Origin: BOG-908 sp965199235
Lineage (GTDB): Bacteria > Pseudomonadota > Alphaproteobacteria > Acetobacterales > Acetobacteraceae
NCBI GenBank assembly: GCA_965199235.1
Contig: CBDAQU010000001.1
Location: forward strand, 62,001-126,000
Length of the DNA stretch: 64,000 bases
Reading direction: 5' to 3'
Below are positions 9,191-16,994 of this stretch, piece by piece. Numbering within the stretch: position 1 is the first letter of the stretch; the number at the start of each line of letters is the position of its first letter. The notes under the pieces are model-generated. The model saw only the letters and a program-made list of their open reading frames with translations. It did not search any database and had not been told where the DNA came from. Position numbers and translations under genes: made by a program.

Positions 9191-9311
9191 GTGCCATCCA
9201 ATGCTTTCCTATCCCGGCCGTCTGACGCCCGTTTTGTGCGCTCCGGTGCTGACGGCCCAAACAGCCGCTCCACGCCGGTGCGCAAAGACGAACGCCAGCC
9301 GGCTCGGCCTA

Positions 9312-9349
9312 GAGCCTGATCGCTTCTGTTAGCCGAAGCGATCAGGCTC
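9312..9349 (+). terminator. Long perfect hairpin downstream of the protease gene
   Basis: A 15-base stem (9312-9326 with 9335-9349) and an 8-base loop, with no U-run. The stem sequence recurs at 38133-38147 and, in degenerate inverted form, near 38244. It is therefore also one module of the dispersed intergenic repeat family. It could act as an mRNA-stabilising hairpin or weak terminator. Confidence 0.6.
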
Positions 9350-9598
9350 CAGCGAGTCTGGAACAGCGTCGAAAGCCAGCCTCGTGCCCAGACCCTGTCC
9401 AAACAGGGTCTGGGGCCGACTGCTCTGTCGTACGACGCACGCTGGCGCGCGACGGGGCCAGGGCAGAGCCCTCGCCTTGCTTAGACCGGTTTCGCGCAGA
9501 GTGTCCGCGAGTAGGCGGACGTGAAACCGGTCTAGGCTTCGTTTTGGCAAGCAATTTTTTCACTCAGACTATTCCTGTCTGCGTGACATTGCTCTAGC
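9350..9598. repeat. Mosaic copy of the dispersed intergenic repeat
   Basis: Two further modules follow the hairpin. A GC-rich unit (about 9400-9481, containing ACGCTGGCGCGCGAC) recurs at 59215-59300 inside the end of the isomerase gene. A 117-base double-palindrome unit (9482-9598) begins TAGACCGG and ends ATTGCTCTAG; it recurs at 27075, 32543 (inverted) and 50033. No gene is evident in 9191-9603. Confidence 0.85.
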
Positions 9599-9603
9599 TG
9601 TGC

Positions 9604-9840
9604 TTACGCGTTCCCCACAGTAGGAAACGGATCGGCGCTGGTTTCCCGAACCAAGCTTGCGAACAGTTTCAGGGCGTCGGTAGCGCCCCGATCCTGCAGC
9701 ATGCCGCCAGAGAATTGGGCGGCGAACAGCTCGGCCTGTTCTGCCAAGACCAGTGCCGCCCGGCGCATCGCATGCTGCGCCAAGGTGGCCTGAACGTCGT
9801 CCGGCAATGCTTCCCAACCAGGTCGTCGCGCTGTCCTCAT
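9604..9840 (-). CDS. Small hypothetical protein (78 aa)
   Basis: A helix-rich, soluble 78-aa product with high-GC third positions like the neighbours. A GGGA motif sits just upstream of the ATG at 9840. No domain recognised. It lies 53 bases downstream of rlmB on the same strand and could be co-transcribed. The short length leaves real doubt. Confidence 0.5.
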   Translation of the reverse strand: MRTARRPGWEALPDDVQATLAQHAMRRAALVLAEQAELFAAQFSGGMLQDRGATDALKLFASLVRETSADPFPTVGNA

Positions 9841-9892
9841 GATCCCATGATGCAGCGCGTCGGTTAACGCAGCGTGCAGAACGGTGGGGCGA

Positions 9893-10777
9893 TCACGCTC
9901 TGGTCAGCTCGTAGAGCGCCACTGTGGCTGCGGCCGACACGTTCAGGCTCTCCATCGTGCCTGGCATAGCCAGTCCTGCTAGCTCGTCGCAGGTGTCGCG
10001 CGTCAGCCGGCGCAGGCCCGCGCCCTCCGCGCCCAGAACCAGCGCCGCCCGACGTTCCGCAAGCGCCGTGCCGCGCAACGGCTTGGCGTCCGCGGCAAGC
10101 CCCACCGTCCACAGGCCGGCCGCCTTCAGCGCTACCAGCGTGCGGGCCAGGTTGACCGCGCGGATCATCGGCATCGTCTCCAGCGCTCCGGAGGCGGCGC
10201 GGGCCAGTGCGCCCGTCTCCTCCGGCGCGTGGCGATCCTGCACGATCACGCCGGCAACGCCGAACGCCGCGGCAGAGCGCAGGATGGCGCCCACGTTGCG
10301 CGGGTCGGTCACCTGGTCCAGCACCAGCACCGGTCCAGGGCGCTCCAGCAGGAAGGTCAGCGCGGGCTGCGGCAGAGGGTCAGCCAGCACAGCCATGCCC
10401 TGGTGCACCGCGTCGCGCCCCAGCATCTGGTCCAGGCGCGAGCGGTCCACCCGTTCATGCGTCTGCGGCCAGGGCGGCGGAAGATGCGCGGTCAAGGCTG
10501 CCTCGCCCTCCTCGGTCAGGATGAGGCGGCGCAGCCTACGCTGCGGGTTGGCCAGGGCGGCGGCAACCGGGTGCAGGCCGTAGAGCCAGACGGTGCCCGA
10601 GGGGGCCTGGCCTCTCGGCGGCCCGTCGCTTCGCATCAACGTCCGTTCGCCCTGGTGTGCCGCCTGGCTTCGAACGGAGGCTGGCGGATGGGGATGCCGC
10701 CCGGCATCGGCGCCGGGTGGCCGGGTGGCGGCCGGCCGCCCGCCCGGTCTGTTGCCGCCGTAGGTTGGTTGTTTCAT
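9893..10777 (-). CDS. rlmB: 23S rRNA 2'-O-methyltransferase RlmB-like (TrmH/SpoU family)
   Basis: 294 aa from the ATG at 10777; an upstream open frame would run through the tRNA-Tyr and is rejected. After a basic, disordered N-terminus (about 50 aa) comes a SpoU substrate-binding domain ('GLHPVAAALANP'). The knotted SPOUT domain carries its three motifs: 'NVGAILRSAAAFG', 'LVLGAEGAGL' and 'LNVSAAATVALYEL'. RlmB methylates G2251 of 23S rRNA using SAM; other TrmH-family targets are possible. It is divergent from tRNA-Tyr, about 90 bases away. Confidence 0.9.
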   Translation of the reverse strand: MKQPTYGGNRPGGRPAATRPPGADAGRHPHPPASVRSQAAHQGERTLMRSDGPPRGQAPSGTVWLYGLHPVAAALANPQRRLRRLILTEEGEAALTAHLPPPWPQTHERVDRSRLDQMLGRDAVHQGMAVLADPLPQPALTFLLERPGPVLVLDQVTDPRNVGAILRSAAAFGVAGVIVQDRHAPEETGALARAASGALETMPMIRAVNLARTLVALKAAGLWTVGLAADAKPLRGTALAERRAALVLGAEGAGLRRLTRDTCDELAGLAMPGTMESLNVSAAATVALYELTRA

Positions 10778-10866
10778 GGCCCTGCTATACAGGCCGGCAC
10801 GTGGCCGGGCTACCGCGAGCGGTTGGTTTGACAAGCCGCGGCCGACGGAATATCGGCGCGCATGCC

Positions 10867-10951
10867 GGAGGGGTGCCCGAGTGGCTAAAGGGGGCGGACT
10901 GTAAATCCGCTGGCTTCGCCTACGTTGGTTCGAATCCAACCCCCTCCACCA
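10867..10951 (+). tRNA. tRNA-Tyr (anticodon GTA)
   Basis: 85 bases, with acceptor GGAGGGG (10867-10873) paired to CCCCTCC (10941-10947), a long variable arm as expected for tRNA-Tyr, anticodon GTA in 'GGACTGTAAATCC', and encoded CCA at 10949-10951. Its last 14 bases form attL of the downstream element. Confidence 0.97.
10938..10951 (+). repeat. attL core (tRNA-Tyr 3' end)
   Basis: AACCCCCTCCACCA at the end of tRNA-Tyr, identical to 25363-25376. Confidence 0.85.
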
Positions 10952-11097
10952 AAAACCTCCTTATTTCCCTCTGCTGCTGGCGTGAATCGCCCGGAAATCA
11001 GCCGTTTATCAAGCTCGCATTGTGCTTGACTGTGCGCTCGCGTGCGCCCACAACCGGCCTTAATTTGTGGGACAGATTGCGGGAAGGATTTACGGGC

Positions 11098-12366
11098 ATG
11101 GCACGGAAGGTCAACAAGCTATCAGCGGTCGCCATCAAGAACGCGACGAAGCCCGGCCTCTACGGAGACGGCGCCGGGCTATATTTGAACGTCGGCCCGA
11201 CCGGAAGCAAAAGCTGGCTGTTCCGCTACATGTTGAACGGCACGGCTCGCGAGATGGGGCTGGGACCCGTGCACACGATTGGTCTGTCGGAGGCACGGGA
11301 GCGTGCCATGGCTGCCCGCAAGCTGCGCTTGGACGGCGTCGACCCGTTGAATGCAAGGACTATCGAGAAGGAACGCAAGAAAACCGAGGCGGCGGCGGCA
11401 GCGGCGGCGCTGGTCACATTCAAGTCAGCAGCCGAGAGTTACATCGCGACCAACAGGGCCGCATGGAAGAACGAAAAGCACGCTTGGCAATGGAGCGCCA
11501 CGCTTGAGGCGCATGTCTATCCGGTCATCGGAGACTTGCCGGTATCGAGCGTGAACACCGGCCACGTCACACGCATCTTGCTGCCAATCTGGACCACCAA
11601 GGCCGAAACGGCGGCTCGGGTGCGCGGGCGGGTCGAGACGGTTCTGGACTTCGCCAAGGTTCATGGTTGGCGGGACGGCGAGAACCCGGCGCGATGGAAG
11701 GGGCACCTCGACAATGCCCTGCCTCCACGGGGCAAGGTGTCCAAGGTCGAGCATCATGCCGCGCTGGCGTGGGATGAGATCGGCTCTTTCATGGCCGAGT
11801 TGGAGCAGCAGGATGGCATCGGGGCGCTGGCCTTGCGGTTCACGATCCTAACAGCGGCCCGAACCGGCGAAGCAATCGGCGCGACGTGGGGCGAGATCGA
11901 CATGACTGCCGGCGTTTGGATAATCCCTGCCGAACGGATGAAGGCGGACGCAGAGCATCGCGTCCCCTTGACGGAGGCAGCCCTGGCCGTGCTGCGGCGG
12001 GCGGCAGAGCTTAGGCAGACGCCAGAGCCTGATGCCTTCGTGTTCCCAGGCGGTAAGGGCGGCAAGGGCGCTGGCAGCCTGTCCAACATGGGGATGCTGG
12101 ACAGGCTGCGGCGGATGGGCCGCCACGACCTGACCGTTCACGGATTTCGTTCCAGCTTCCGAGATTGGGCGTCGGAGACGACGCGGCACGAGCATGCCGT
12201 TGTCGAAAAGGCCTTGGCACACTCGATCGATTCAAAAGTTGAGGCGGCCTATCGGCGCGGCGATTTGTTCGAGAAAAGGCGCCGGCTGATGGAGGACTGG
12301 GCCGCATATTGTGGGCGAACCTTGCCGGTTGGTGATATAGTTGTGGCGATGCGAGCCGCATCGTGA
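11098..12366 (+). CDS. int: P4-type tyrosine site-specific integrase
   Basis: 422 aa from the ATG at 11098; the frame is open further upstream through the tRNA, which is not coding. An N-terminal DUF4102 domain ('GLYGDGAGLYLNVGPTG') is followed by a SAM-like core-binding domain (about 110-215) and a catalytic domain. The catalytic Arg is in 'TAARTGEAIGATW', His-x-x-Arg in 'HGFRSSFRDW', the second His in 'KALAHS' and the nucleophile Tyr in 'AAYRRGDLF'. It recombines the element with the 3' end of tRNA-Tyr, from which it lies 146 bases. Its stop overlaps the next gene's GTG. Confidence 0.95.
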   Translation: MARKVNKLSAVAIKNATKPGLYGDGAGLYLNVGPTGSKSWLFRYMLNGTAREMGLGPVHTIGLSEARERAMAARKLRLDGVDPLNARTIEKERKKTEAAAAAAALVTFKSAAESYIATNRAAWKNEKHAWQWSATLEAHVYPVIGDLPVSSVNTGHVTRILLPIWTTKAETAARVRGRVETVLDFAKVHGWRDGENPARWKGHLDNALPPRGKVSKVEHHAALAWDEIGSFMAELEQQDGIGALALRFTILTAARTGEAIGATWGEIDMTAGVWIIPAERMKADAEHRVPLTEAALAVLRRAAELRQTPEPDAFVFPGGKGGKGAGSLSNMGMLDRLRRMGRHDLTVHGFRSSFRDWASETTRHEHAVVEKALAHSIDSKVEAAYRRGDLFEKRRRLMEDWAAYCGRTLPVGDIVVAMRAAS

Positions 12367-13013
12367 GCGGTGTATCAGAGCGAAGTCGGCTTAAAGCAGC
12401 AATCGAATGGTTCTTCGATGCCACCGATGATTTAGGAAGCCAACACGCACGAGAAGTAATCAGCCGCGTTACGAGAGACCAACAAGCAAGCTCCGCGTTT
12501 GAAAAGTTTAACGCAAATCCAGCCGGAGGCGCTCGCATCATTACGGCTTGCATAGAGTCGGATGAATTAGCACGGACCTTTAGCGAGAAGTTGGATGGTG
12601 AAAAGGCTATGCGGGAACGTCTCACTTATTTAGATCAAGCAGCTACTGACTTGATGGCGTTTATAGACGACGCATACCGACCTCCATCGGATCGGTTATC
12701 TGCATCAATCTCCGATAATTCTAAAACCGTAGCCGATATGAAATATGGAATAGGCCTCGCAAAAAGTCTGATAGCCTCACGTCTGAGACTCACAGAAGAA
12801 ACACCGCTTCGATTAGGTGCAACTAGAAAAACGGGGAATACAGCTGCCGAGACAGCGGCAATCGGCTGGCTAGCTGAAGCCGTACGCTCAACATGCGGCA
12901 CGCCCCACACTGAAGCCACTGCCGATGTGGCGCAAGCGGTTCTTCGCTGCGAAGTTTCGGCTGATCGGGTCAAAGAGGCCGAACGCACGCGGCGAGAACG
13001 CACCCCCCGCTGA
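12363..13013 (+). CDS. Unknown 216-aa protein coupled to the integrase
   Basis: Starts with GTG at 12363, overlapping the integrase stop (GTGA). The product is helix-rich, soluble and charged, with no domain I recognise. Base composition is clearly more AT-rich than the integrase, suggesting a separately acquired cargo gene. Cargo genes directly after a P4-type integrase are often anti-phage or accessory functions; nothing in the sequence identifies which. Confidence 0.7.
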   Translation: MSGVSERSRLKAAIEWFFDATDDLGSQHAREVISRVTRDQQASSAFEKFNANPAGGARIITACIESDELARTFSEKLDGEKAMRERLTYLDQAATDLMAFIDDAYRPPSDRLSASISDNSKTVADMKYGIGLAKSLIASRLRLTEETPLRLGATRKTGNTAAETAAIGWLAEAVRSTCGTPHTEATADVAQAVLRCEVSADRVKEAERTRRERTPR

Positions 13014-13088
13014 TGCTAAGTCGGTTTGTTCGATATGGGTGCAGAGAGCCGAACGAACCTGAGAGTTCTACGGCTTGACCGATAATAC

Positions 13089-13118
13089 TGCCTCCGCATC
13101 ACGACGCATGCGGAGGCA
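13089..13118 (+). promoter_or_regulatory. Hairpin sequestering the ribosome binding site of the AlpA-like gene
   Basis: An 11-base perfect inverted repeat (13089-13099 and 13108-13118, loop of 8). The right arm contains the CGGAGG Shine-Dalgarno and ends two bases before the ATG at 13121. It could be an operator for the regulator or a translational on/off structure. Confidence 0.55.
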
Positions 13119-13120
13119 TT

Positions 13121-13339
13121 ATGGACACCACCCCGAGATACGCACCGATACCGGAGACTGAGAAGATCACCGGTCTGTCGAGGCGCGTGATATATGAACG
13201 ACTTGGAAGCGGGGACCTTAAGGCTGTCAAGGTTGGCGCTAGGACGTTAATCGACGTTGATGCGGCGCTGTCCTGGATGAGGACCTTACCGCCCGCCAAA
13301 ATCAGCGCGCCACGTCAGCGTCAAAAGGTTGACGCCTAG
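13121..13339 (+). CDS. AlpA/excisionase-like helix-turn-helix regulator
   Basis: 72 aa with a MerR/AlpA-type winged-helix pattern: 'ITGLSRRVIYERLGSGDLKA' followed by 'VGARTLIDVDAALSWM'. Proteins of this size and fold in P4-like islands activate the integrase or act as excisionases. Its CGGAGG ribosome binding site lies inside an 11-base-pair hairpin. It precedes the replication genes, so it may also control them. Confidence 0.8.
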   Translation: MDTTPRYAPIPETEKITGLSRRVIYERLGSGDLKAVKVGARTLIDVDAALSWMRTLPPAKISAPRQRQKVDA

Positions 13340-13393
13340 GAACAAGAGAAACCGCCACGGAAGGCAATCCGGGCGGCTCGCGTTGGTATCCAG

Positions 13394-13810
13394 ATGGCGT
13401 CAGACACCTCTCACATACCTAAGCCAGCCTCGCGTATCAAGCCTTCTGTCCTATTTTGGGCATCGAAGATTGCACGATATCTCATTCAGAGGACGCCGGC
13501 ATTTCGTCGGCCTTTCGCGCCCCCTCATATTGCAGCGGGCAGCGCCATGACGGTGATGATTGATCCCCGTTGTGGACGTATCGGACTTCACAATGACATT
13601 GATTTCAAAAATTGGAGCACGGCTGCACTCGAGTTTATCGACCGAGTTTTCAACGACTCAATGCATGATGAAAATGCAGACGTAGAGGATCGGATCAAAG
13701 CGGCCGAAATCGGTTTGAAGACTTACGAGGCTCTTAAGCATCGGCGGCTAGCTTTCCGGTTTCGCGTGATGGGGCGTGAGGATGAGATACCGTTTGAGTT
13801 TCGGCTATGA
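13394..13810 (+). CDS. Hypothetical protein upstream of the primase (138 aa)
   Basis: No family recognised. The N-terminal 50 residues are basic and low in structure, while the part from an internal ATG at 13547 is acidic and helical ('WSTAALEFIDRVFNDSM'), so the true start could be 13547 (87 aa). The stop overlaps the primase start (ATGA at 13807-13810), tying it to the replication module. Confidence 0.55.
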   Translation: MASDTSHIPKPASRIKPSVLFWASKIARYLIQRTPAFRRPFAPPHIAAGSAMTVMIDPRCGRIGLHNDIDFKNWSTAALEFIDRVFNDSMHDENADVEDRIKAAEIGLKTYEALKHRRLAFRFRVMGREDEIPFEFRL

Positions 13811-14691
13811 CGGATCGCAGCCTATCGGCAGCCGATCTTGCAGACCGGCTTCACCTTTGCAAGCAACCTCGATCTTGGCGAGGCGACTGCCCGGCTTGCG
13901 CCTATCCGCGCGCCTTTGCGGTTCGTGCGGGGCGCGATTTATCGCCACAGCTTTTCTGCGCCAATGGTTGCGATCGGACCGCGCTGAATGACGCGATTGC
14001 ACGCATAGCCGGCGATGGTTGGCGCGTTCCGTCCAAGGTAGCGGAGCAGTCGGCCGATGCTGCACGGGCAGGGAAGCAGGCGGCGGCTCTACGGCTATGG
14101 GCTGGGTCTGTGCCAGCGCTTGGCACGATCGCGGATGAGTACCTGAGCGGCCGCGCGTTGCCCGGCTTGGCAGCATCCGCGGCCTTCCGCTACCGGGCAG
14201 ACACGGCGCACCCGGAAGGTGGCCGGCGCCCGGCTATGATTGCGCTGGTGCAGAACGCCGCAGGGAAGCCGCTGGCGGTGCACCGCACCTACCTGGCGCC
14301 CGATGGCAGGGGCAAGGCGCGGGTGGACCCCCAGCGCGCTTGGCTAGGGCCGACATGGGGCGGGGCCGTGCGCCTGGACGCAGGAGCAACCGAACTGGTG
14401 ATCGGGGAGGGCATCGAGACATCAGCCAGCGCCGGCCGGCTGCTTGGCTTGCCGGCATGGGCCGCACTGAGCGCCGGTAACATGGCCAAGGGCCTAATAC
14501 TCCCTTCCGAAGTGCAGTCGGTGCTGATCGCTGCCGATCGTGACCCGGCCGGCACCCGTGCAGCACACGACGCTGCGACGCGCTGGCGAGCCGAGGGAAG
14601 GCGCGTTCGCATAGCCTGGCCCGATGCCGCCGGGCAGGATTTTAACGACCTCCTGGCCTCTCGCATCGAGGCGCAGCGCCATGTTGCGTGA
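13807..14691 (+). CDS. Toprim-domain primase-like protein
   Basis: 294 aa. The N-terminus has a CHC2-like zinc-binding set ('CPACAYPRAF' and 'FCANGC') within the first 60 residues. The C-terminal half is a Toprim domain with the glutamate motif 'LVIGEGIETSASA' and the acidic 'VLIAADRDPAGTRAA'. It resembles the DUF7146/Toprim primases of integrative elements, which prime DNA synthesis at the element's origin. It overlaps both neighbours (4 and 11 bases), forming a replication operon with the RecA-like ATPase and followed by the iteron array. Confidence 0.85.
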   Translation: MTDRSLSAADLADRLHLCKQPRSWRGDCPACAYPRAFAVRAGRDLSPQLFCANGCDRTALNDAIARIAGDGWRVPSKVAEQSADAARAGKQAAALRLWAGSVPALGTIADEYLSGRALPGLAASAAFRYRADTAHPEGGRRPAMIALVQNAAGKPLAVHRTYLAPDGRGKARVDPQRAWLGPTWGGAVRLDAGATELVIGEGIETSASAGRLLGLPAWAALSAGNMAKGLILPSEVQSVLIAADRDPAGTRAAHDAATRWRAEGRRVRIAWPDAAGQDFNDLLASRIEAQRHVA

Positions 14692-15790
14692 CGATGCCGG
14701 GTTCACAATCGAGGATGCGGTTACCCGTGCTACCGAACGCATCATCATCGACCCGACCACATTGTTTGGGCGACACCTGCCTGATCGGCAGTGGATCGTA
14801 CAAGATTGGATGCCGGCCCGCACCGTCACTTTGAATTATGCAGACGGCGGCATCGGCAAGACGCTACTTGCACAACAATTGATGACATCGTGCGCTACAG
14901 CAAAACCTTGGCTTGGTTTGGCGGTAGAACCTTGCAGAGTGTTTGGCATATTTTGTGAGGACGATGCGGACGAGCTTCATCGCCGCCAAGACAAGATCAA
15001 TGCAAGCCTAGGTGTTGCCTTTAGCAACCTGGGGAACATGCGTTGGACATCAGGCGTTGGCAGCGACAACGTTCTATGCCGCTTCGATGACGGCGGCACT
15101 ATTCAACCGACATCAAGGTTTTTAACACTGCAAGATGACGTTCTGCGGTTTGGTGCGCGGCTTGTAATCATTGATACCGCTGCCGACACCTTTGGCGGCA
15201 ATGAAAACGATCGTCTCGAGGTTCGGCAATTCATCAATTTGCTTACCAAGTTGGCATGGCAGATAAATGGAGCAGTGCTGATTAACGCACATCCATCTCG
15301 CGATGGTCTGAAATCCGGCAATCTCGATGGCGGTTCAACGGCTTGGAATAATACATGCAGATCGCGATGGGCACTCGCGCGTCTTCCGAGCAATCCGGAT
15401 GGTGATGGGGATGCCGATACGCGCGTGCTGTCCTGTCGAAAAGCCAATTACGCAGCGATAGGCACCGAGCTGAAAATGCGATGGCAGGACGGTGTGCTAT
15501 TGCCCATCGCGGCTCAAACCGGTCTGGCCGCAATGGCTGCAACCATGGATAGCGAAGCCGTTTTCCTCGATCTTCTCACACGATTTAGCGGTAACGGTAT
15601 TCGAGTTTCGCAATCGAGACATGGAAGCAATTTTGCCCCGAAGTTGTTCGGTAAAGCACCTGATCGTGGCGGCTTCAATGCAAGGGAATTTGAAGGCGCG
15701 ATGAACCGGCTACTGGCCGCTAACAAGGTTGCCGTTCAGGATTTCGGGCGCCCAGGACGCCCCGAACGCGCGCTAATCATTCCAGCATAG
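14681..15790 (+). CDS. RepA-like AAA/RecA-fold ATPase (helicase-type)
   Basis: 369 aa from the ATG at 14681, 11 bases inside the primase frame. Walker A 'ADGGIGKTLLAQQL' lies near residue 52, Walker B 'RLVIIDTAADTFGG' near 158, and 'GAVLINAHPSRDGLKSGN' contains the sensor His. This is the RepA/hexameric-helicase pattern of AAA_25 proteins in plasmids and satellites. The gene ends within the first copy of the 11-base iteron-like repeat. It is likely to unwind or load at the element's own origin. Base composition is lower in GC than the flanking chromosome. Confidence 0.88.
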   Translation: MLRDDAGFTIEDAVTRATERIIIDPTTLFGRHLPDRQWIVQDWMPARTVTLNYADGGIGKTLLAQQLMTSCATAKPWLGLAVEPCRVFGIFCEDDADELHRRQDKINASLGVAFSNLGNMRWTSGVGSDNVLCRFDDGGTIQPTSRFLTLQDDVLRFGARLVIIDTAADTFGGNENDRLEVRQFINLLTKLAWQINGAVLINAHPSRDGLKSGNLDGGSTAWNNTCRSRWALARLPSNPDGDGDADTRVLSCRKANYAAIGTELKMRWQDGVLLPIAAQTGLAAMAATMDSEAVFLDLLTRFSGNGIRVSQSRHGSNFAPKLFGKAPDRGGFNAREFEGAMNRLLAANKVAVQDFGRPGRPERALIIPA

Positions 15791-15922
15791 GTTCGAATAC
15801 GTGCTGCCTAACCCACTGATCCTATTGATGCATAGGTTCGCCGCATAGGTTCGCGCATAGGTCCGCATAGGTTGGTCGCAAGTCGTTGATATAGCCTGAG
15901 CATAGGTTCCGCGTATGTTGCG
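15785..15922 (+). repeat. Iteron-like array, candidate replication origin
   Basis: Six near-identical copies of GCATAGGTTCG begin at 15785, 15830, 15843, 15855, 15865 and 15900, followed by a degenerate copy at 15911. The central copies are spaced 10-13 bases apart, about one helical turn. The array lies directly after the primase and helicase genes, the usual location of an origin or initiator-binding region. The first copy overlaps the end of the ATPase gene. Confidence 0.8.
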
Positions 15923-15953
15923 CGCGCGCAACCCCCCATACCCCCTACGCAGT

Positions 15954-15978
15954 GGCGCCCGGTTTGAGCCCGGGCGCC
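15954..15978. other. GC-rich hairpin after the iteron array
   Basis: A 9-base perfect stem (15954-15962 and 15970-15978, loop of 7), without a U-run on either side. It could be part of the origin or a weak terminator between the convergent replication and secreted-protein genes. Confidence 0.45.
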
Positions 15979-16051
15979 TGCGAAACGAAACAAGGCTGGC
16001 TAAAATGAAAGCCTCAGTGATGAAAGGATGACGCTCTACTACGAGCGTGGC

Positions 16052-16375
16052 TTAGCGTGGCGTCTGGTGGGTTCGGATGTAAGCGACACGAACGGCGGCG
16101 CTTAACGGAAGGGCCGGAGTTTCTTTGCAAACCACTCGAACGTCTCTGATTATCTCTAGGTCCGTGAGGTTGTCCGAGAGCGGAGACTGAGAAACGATGC
16201 CCTCCCACAATCCCAGTGCGTATTGCCTTCCAGTGTCGTGTAAAACGTCTTTTGAAAGCCAGTCTTCGCAGGATGTCGAACTTAAGCCGTGCGGCTTCCA
16301 AGTAGCTCCCTTGGATGGGCTGGGGGCAACTGCCGAACCGATTAGCACGGTATAGAGGGCGAGACGGGCGAACAT
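16052..16375 (-). CDS. Small secreted protein, HdeA/Rap1a-like
   Basis: 107 aa with a Sec signal peptide ('LALYTVLIGSAVAPSPSKG'). The mature part has two cysteines and the pattern 'C-x2-W-...-YALGLWEGIVSQ-...-VC' reminiscent of HdeA/Rap1a periplasmic helical proteins. Such proteins are common as accessory genes in alphaproteobacterial prophages. Function unknown; possibly a periplasmic chaperone or immunity factor. Confidence 0.6.
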   Translation of the reverse strand: MFARLALYTVLIGSAVAPSPSKGATWKPHGLSSTSCEDWLSKDVLHDTGRQYALGLWEGIVSQSPLSDNLTDLEIIRDVRVVCKETPALPLSAAVRVAYIRTHQTPR

Positions 16376-16637
16376 CAGCTAATCCTTTCGGTCCGGCTCG
16401 GAGTGTGGGCAGGGGCCTTCAACTTACCACAAAACATGCGCCGATGCTTCCCGCCGCGCAACCTCAACGTTTCCTGGTTAGACGGACCTACCTTCCGCCA
16501 CACCTTGCAACTTTGTAGAGCAGCGCGATAACGACTACGCACAAGCGCGCACGTATCCCACAAAATAATCCGCAAAATAGCTTGCTAGATCATCTCAGAC
16601 GGAGGCAATCCGGGCAGCGTAGTTGCAGTGAGCGGTC
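16376..16637. other. Intergenic region between divergent genes
   Basis: 262 bases between the start of the secreted-protein gene and the packaging module. I see no gene; it must contain promoters for both directions, but no convincing -35/-10 pair stands out. Confidence 0.5.
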
Positions 16638-16994
16638 ATGGGTTTGTCGTGCCGAAGTCAAAGGGTGTCCAAGGTGCCGTCCCGTGATGGACGTAGTCCG
16701 GACGCTGTTCTGTTGCGTCGCACGAAGGCAGCGCTTACGGTTCACCTAGGCGGAAAGCCAAGCGCGACGCAAAAGGCGATGATCGATAGGGCTGCCATGT
16801 TGACCCTGCACCTTGCCCGAATGGATGAGCGGGCGGTGCAGTTAGGTGAGTTTTCCGACCACGCGAGCCGGCAATACCTGGCCTGGTCGAATAGTCTAAC
16901 CCGGACGCTGGCGCTTCTAGGCCTAGACGCCACTGCGGCGGCCCGTCCAAGCCTGCGAGACTACCTTGCCGGCAAAGCCGAAGCGGCGCCGTGA
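16638..16994 (+). CDS. Phage-type protein preceding the terminase, candidate small subunit
   Basis: 118 aa from ATG 16638, or 109 aa from an in-frame GTG at 16665. Helical, with 'ATQKAMIDRAAMLTLHLARM' and 'RQYLAWSNSLTRTLALLGL', a pattern I have seen in proteins encoded immediately upstream of terminase large subunits. It overlaps the terminase start by 4 bases. A DNA-recognition role as terminase small subunit is plausible but unproven. Confidence 0.65.
   Translation: MGLSCRSQRVSKVPSRDGRSPDAVLLRRTKAALTVHLGGKPSATQKAMIDRAAMLTLHLARMDERAVQLGEFSDHASRQYLAWSNSLTRTLALLGLDATAAARPSLRDYLAGKAEAAP

Noticed and set aside
9312..9349. Classical rho-independent terminator
   Set aside because: No U-run on either strand and the stem recurs as part of a dispersed repeat, so termination alone does not explain it.
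10657..11097. N-terminal extension of the integrase through tRNA-Tyr
   Set aside because: It would translate the tRNA gene and the rlmB promoter region; the DUF4102 domain begins right after the ATG at 11098.
15785..15922. CRISPR array
   Set aside because: The 11-base repeats are too short, with 1-35 base spacing and no uniform spacers or cas genes; they fit iterons.
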